From assembly GCA_965194535.1 (NCBI GenBank), contig OZ239145.1, positions 372,001-436,000 of the forward strand: a stretch of DNA of 64,000 bases. The letters run 5' to 3'. A program made the translations under genes and the position numbers. The DNA is from Verrucolacustris abundans. Its GTDB lineage: Bacteria > Verrucomicrobiota > Verrucomicrobiia > Methylacidiphilales > Verrucolacustridaceae. The notes beneath the pieces are model-generated. The model saw only the letters and a list, made by a program, of their open reading frames with translations, was not told the DNA's origin and ran no database searches. Below are positions 61,701-64,000 of this stretch, in pieces. How positions within the stretch are numbered: the first letter of the stretch is position 1; every line of letters starts with the position of its first letter.

Positions 61701-61951
61701 GATTCGCTTCTGAGGATTTTGATTCCAGGAATATTGTTGATTTCCTGTTCCATGGGCTCAGTCACATCGGCTTCGACCAGTTCGGCATTGGCGCCAGGGT
61801 AGATCGTCGTGACGGAGACTACGGGGGGGTCGATGTCGGGAAGTTCACGAACGGGAAGCCGGGAAAGACCAACCACACCAATTACCGCGAGGGCCAGGTT
61901 GAACATGACGGCCGCAATGGGTCGTCGTATGCAAAATTCTGGAAGGTTCAT
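58775..61951 (-). CDS. RND efflux transporter permease (AcrB/HAE1 type)
   Basis: The 1058-residue inner-membrane pump starts with MNLPEFCIRRPIAAVMFNLA, the usual RND N-terminus. The first half carries the proton-relay aspartates in LAIGIVVDDAIVVLENIMRH and VTTIYPGANAELVEADVTEP; the second half repeats the arrangement, with GLVLLLGLVTKNSILLVEFA near 950. ATG 61951 overlaps the adaptor gene by 4 nt; the frame extends 69 codons upstream but lies inside the adaptor. No outer-membrane TolC-like gene is in the window. Confidence 0.95.
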   Translation of the reverse strand: MNLPEFCIRRPIAAVMFNLALAVIGVVGLSRLPVRELPDIDPPVVSVTTIYPGANAELVEADVTEPMEQEINNIPGIKILRSESREQVSAITIEFELNRDVDIGAQDIRDRISRIRDKLPEDIKEPIVAKQDADAQEVMWVALSSPSRSTLELSNLAERQIKDRLQILQGVGGINFGGEKRPSMRIWLDSSKMASRQVTAADIRALLQRENVELPSGKIEGQTRSLSILSRGRMDRPDQYADLIVRENEGSTIHLRDVATIEIGPEVEETIARFSGQPAVGLGVVKQSDANAVDVARAVRHELEKIKPTLPPDVRIDIPYDSSLYVEAAIEEVGFTLGLSFVLVVLLIYFFLHNVRATLIPSSTIPLSILATFGLLYFLGYSINILTLLALVLAIGIVVDDAIVVLENIMRHIEDGMSPFEASILSMKEITGAVLAITASLIVVFLPIAFQSGTTGILFREFAITLAGSVAISAFVALTLSPALGAHFLKPKTDQTTAFSRWVERLLHRLSAQYASSLGFALRSPHLLIGLGAGILALTVLLYRAIPQEFLPDEDKGTIIAVIVTPEGSTSESTDRYLRQAEKIASEYPEVLSYFSAVALSRGAPGQANLGIMFIRLKQDRDRSALQLARPGARGSMFTRMISEIQGAVVIPFLPKAVGRGFGESFQVILQSSNLALLEKTARQLRDEIANAGFLSQPRTNFNYEKPQLSLAIDRDRAANLGVSVRDISESLQILLGGLDISRFNYEGKQYDVIAQLKRTDRLVPDELNSLYVRTKSGQLVPIRNLVTTTEQGSVNSIYHFLRQRSASITGQPQGVTLGQAIEKTEEIAKRILPPEVTLEFDGEARELRSGRGEAWQIIFLALIIVYMALAAQFESLVHPFTIMIALPLAVFGALLLLFSLGFINQLAVIPQYVPPGTLPAPVAWIFGILPEIPSMNLNLYSLIGLVLLLGLVTKNSILLVEFANQRRALGISAVEAMRQAGAVRLRPILMTALSTIIGIVPIALGLGAGAESRRPLGVAVVGGMLSSTFLTLYLVPAFYVLIDRLIPARKIQPSTLS

Positions 61952-62976
61952 CCGCTGGGCGTGGCGGGGTTGAGGATTAGTTTTCGTCCAGGGGCCAATC
62001 GCAGATTTCCTGAGCGGGCAACCTGATCTCCGGGCTTGAGGCCCTCGAGGATTTCGATTTTGCCTGGAGTTCGAAAACCCACTTTTACGGGAACCAGTTC
62101 TGCCACACCGTCGTTCGCGCGATAAACGGCAAAGCCCCTGTCGTGGGGAAAGATGCAATCCTCTGGAAGGGTAAGGGCTTTTTCTTTAGTGCCGACGGTT
62201 AGGGTAAGATTCGCGAACATGCCGGGTTTGAGGCGATGATCCGTGTTGGGAACGAGCGCACGTACGCGGACGGTTCGGGTGGCCACATCGACTTGGGGTT
62301 CGATCAGGTAAATTTCTCCTGAGAAAGACTCCTCGGGGTGAGAAGCAACGGTCAGTTTTAATGTTTGGCCAGGGGTGACACGGGCGCTGTATCGCTCAGG
62401 AACACTGAAGTTGAGTTTCATTCGATCCATGGCGTAGATGCTGACCAAAACAGTTTGAGGACTGACGTATTGGCCGACACTAACATTGCGTTGGCCGAGA
62501 ATTCCATCAAATGGAGCGGTCAGTGTGTATTCGTGCATTTTTTTGCGTGCGAGGTTTAATGTGGCCACAGACCGTTGGTAGGCAGCGCGTGTCTGATCGT
62601 GTTCCTGTTCCGAAATAGTGCCGTCTTTAAGAAGAGTATCGGACCGTTGCATCGTTTGCTTCGCGTAGTTGTAGTCGGCCTCGGCTTCCGCAACTACGGC
62701 AGCTTGTTTTGACTCATCGATCTGGAGGATGGGGTCGCCCTTTTTGACCGAACTTCCCTCCGTCATCTGAATCGATGTGATTTCGCCTTCCACCTCGGGT
62801 TTGAGATAGACGGACTCATCAGCTTCAATGGAGCCGATCGCGTCTAGGGTTTCTTTAAGAGGCCCGACCTCCACTGTGACAAGTTCTGCGGGGACAGGGG
62901 GGTCTTTCGGGGGCCCTCCTCCCTTCATGCAGCCAGCTACGGCAAGGAGTAGACATGGGATGAAATAATGTTTCAT
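61948..62976 (-). CDS. RND efflux periplasmic adaptor (membrane fusion lipoprotein)
   Basis: The 342-residue protein has a lipoprotein signal with lipobox VAGC (Cys16). It then shows the adaptor layout of beta-barrel, lipoyl (IGSIEADESVYLKPEVEGEI) and hairpin helices (about 85-140), and the return lipoyl strand YTLTAPFDGILGQRNVSVGQ. The C-terminal membrane-proximal part contains RTVRVRALVPNTDHRLKPGM. It links the pump to the outer membrane. It is first of the two-gene pump operon; a candidate -35 TTGACC lies on the minus strand at 63021-63016, without a convincing -10. Confidence 0.93.
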   Translation of the reverse strand: MKHYFIPCLLLAVAGCMKGGGPPKDPPVPAELVTVEVGPLKETLDAIGSIEADESVYLKPEVEGEITSIQMTEGSSVKKGDPILQIDESKQAAVVAEAEADYNYAKQTMQRSDTLLKDGTISEQEHDQTRAAYQRSVATLNLARKKMHEYTLTAPFDGILGQRNVSVGQYVSPQTVLVSIYAMDRMKLNFSVPERYSARVTPGQTLKLTVASHPEESFSGEIYLIEPQVDVATRTVRVRALVPNTDHRLKPGMFANLTLTVGTKEKALTLPEDCIFPHDRGFAVYRANDGVAELVPVKVGFRTPGKIEILEGLKPGDQVARSGNLRLAPGRKLILNPATPSG

Positions 62977-63017
62977 ACTATGAATGATTAATAATGTGAA
63001 GTATCTGCCCTACCAGG

Positions 63018-64000
63018 TCAAGCCGGGAGGGATTTCCGAATCGCGTCGAGAAAAGCGGGGAGGCCTTCTCCACTTTTTGCGGAAATAGGAAAGATAGCCC
63101 GACGGGCTGCAGCACGTAGTGCGGCCAGATTTTTAGCGGATTCGGGAAGGTCGCTTTTATTAGCTGCGACAAGAAACGGGCGTTTTCCAAGAGCGGCATC
63201 GTGAAGTCGGAGCTCTTTACGAAGAAGCCGATAATCCTCGGCGGGATTTCGGCCATCGACTCCGGCGGTATCGATGACGAGTAGAAGTACAGAGCAGCGT
63301 TCAATATGGCGCAGAAAATCGTGTCCTAACCCTTTTCCTTCATTGGCTCCTTCAATTAGTCCGGGGATATCCGCAAGAGTGAAGCGAGTTTCCTCGGGCG
63401 AGCCCACGACTCCAATGTAGGGGGCGAGGGTTGTGAAGGGGTAAGAGGCAATTTTTGGTCGGGCTGCCGAAAACGCAGCTAGGAGACTGGACTTTCCCGC
63501 ATTGGGCAGACCGACGAGTCCGACTTGGGCAATCGATTTCAAAATGAGGATAAATTCTCCTGCCTCTCCAGGGCGACCGTCTTCCGCATGACGAGGAGTT
63601 TGGCGGGTCGATGTGGCAAATCGGGAGTTGCCCCGGCCTCCGCGGCCTCCGTGACAAAGGACAAACTTTTCTCCGGGATGGGTTAAGTCCACCAAAGGGT
63701 CTCCTGCTTCTCCCGGGGGTAGGGGGTAGACCACGGTTCCAGGGGGGACTTTCAACACGCAATCATCCCCTCCGCGACCTGTGCACTGTTTGCCACTGCC
63801 GCTTCCGCCGTGACGGGCGCGGGCGTGGGGTCGGTACCGAAGATCGATCAGATTGTTGAGTTGGGGATCGACGACGAGAACAACGTCTCCTCCTTTTCCT
63901 CCGTCTCCACCGTCCGGGCCCCCTTTGGGCACGAATTTTTCGCGTAGAAAGCTGACGGCACCGCGGCCCCCGTTGCCTGCGTTGGCGTGAAGTCGGACTC
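63018..64000 (-). CDS. obgE: GTPase Obg/CgtA, C-terminal part (5' end beyond window)
   Basis: Essential GTPase in late 50S assembly. At the window edge the frame reads VRLHANAGNGGRGAVSFLRE, so the start codon lies just outside. The Gly-rich Obg fold continues with KFVPKGGPDGGDGGKGGDVV and HGGSGSGKQCTGRGGDDC. The G domain has GLPNAGKSSLLAAFS (P-loop), TTLAPYIGVV (G2), LADIPGLIEGANEGKGLGHD (G3), NKSD and SAKSGEG. There is no extra C-terminal OCT domain. A start at 63932 would cut the fold and is rejected. Confidence 0.95.
   Translation of the reverse strand, partial: VRLHANAGNGGRGAVSFLREKFVPKGGPDGGDGGKGGDVVLVVDPQLNNLIDLRYRPHARARHGGSGSGKQCTGRGGDDCVLKVPPGTVVYPLPPGEAGDPLVDLTHPGEKFVLCHGGRGGRGNSRFATSTRQTPRHAEDGRPGEAGEFILILKSIAQVGLVGLPNAGKSSLLAAFSAARPKIASYPFTTLAPYIGVVGSPEETRFTLADIPGLIEGANEGKGLGHDFLRHIERCSVLLLVIDTAGVDGRNPAEDYRLLRKELRLHDAALGKRPFLVAANKSDLPESAKNLAALRAAARRAIFPISAKSGEGLPAFLDAIRKSLPA

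Overview
The window is one contiguous, densely packed piece of a bacterial chromosome. It suggests a Gram-negative member of the Verrucomicrobiota. An RND efflux pump with its adaptor, ExbB/ExbD/TonB, a predicted outer-membrane barrel and lipoproteins show a diderm envelope. A TIGR03790-family protein, a prepilin with the FTLVELLVVISIIG-type start and a PhoH / 7TM-HD / YbeY cluster fit that phylum. The phylum call is an inference; no 16S gene is present. Genes are tightly packed, many neighbours overlap by 4 nt (ATGA/GTGA), and no gap longer than about 300 nt lacks a gene.

Layout. 1-7 kb: C-terminal part of HrpB helicase, a TIGR03790 secreted protein, a PhnP-like MBL hydrolase, RecN and a MidA-type methyltransferase. 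7-12 kb: the S-adenosylmethionine cycle pair metK-ahcY, facing an ArsR-methyltransferase fusion regulator across a short AT-rich spacer with overlapping palindromes; then tRNA-Leu(CAG) with a displaced copy of its 3' end. 12-17.3 kb: a complete peptide ABC transporter oppABCDF. 17.4-22.3 kb: a membrane protein, an A-type Fe-S carrier, a KefB-type antiporter, an OGG1-like glycosylase and a secreted protein. 22.3-32 kb: a long minus-strand run of ybeY, a 7TM-HD phosphohydrolase, phoH, two unknown envelope proteins, alr, tsaB, a DUF3108 protein and a bacterial nitric oxide synthase. 32-39 kb: a plus-strand run of purD, an S41-like pseudoprotease, a three-domain fusion (low-molecular-weight phosphatase, RpiB-like, serine hydroxymethyltransferase), DUF971, a UMF1-type transporter and a DUF721/DciA-like protein. 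39-47 kb: two peroxiredoxin-fold proteins, pnp and rpsO, secreted or outer-membrane proteins, an FKBP, queA and an orphan prepilin. 47-51.5 kb: a Ser/Thr kinase, a UXS-type sugar epimerase, a CtpA-type protease and tsaD. 51.5-63 kb: minus-strand bioF-bioA-bioD, an amidohydrolase, def, exbD, exbB, tonB and an RND pump. The window ends inside obgE.

How the genes fit together. metK and ahcY make SAM and clear SAH; the divergent fusion regulator is well placed to sense that cycle. TsaB and TsaD both serve t6A tRNA modification. PhoH, YbeY, PNPase, S15, QueA and Obg belong to translation and RNA quality control. ExbB/ExbD/TonB energise outer-membrane transport beside the RND pump.

Most interesting items: a stand-alone nitric oxide synthase whose start codon abuts a nested inverted repeat; the phosphatase-RpiB-GlyA fusion whose middle domain seems to have lost its active site; peptide deformylase that appears to start at a CTG codon overlapping the exbD stop; the SAM-cycle regulator and its operator; and an in-frame internal ribosome-binding site in an unknown membrane protein. 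I did not find a clear defence system, CRISPR array, IS element or intact prophage.
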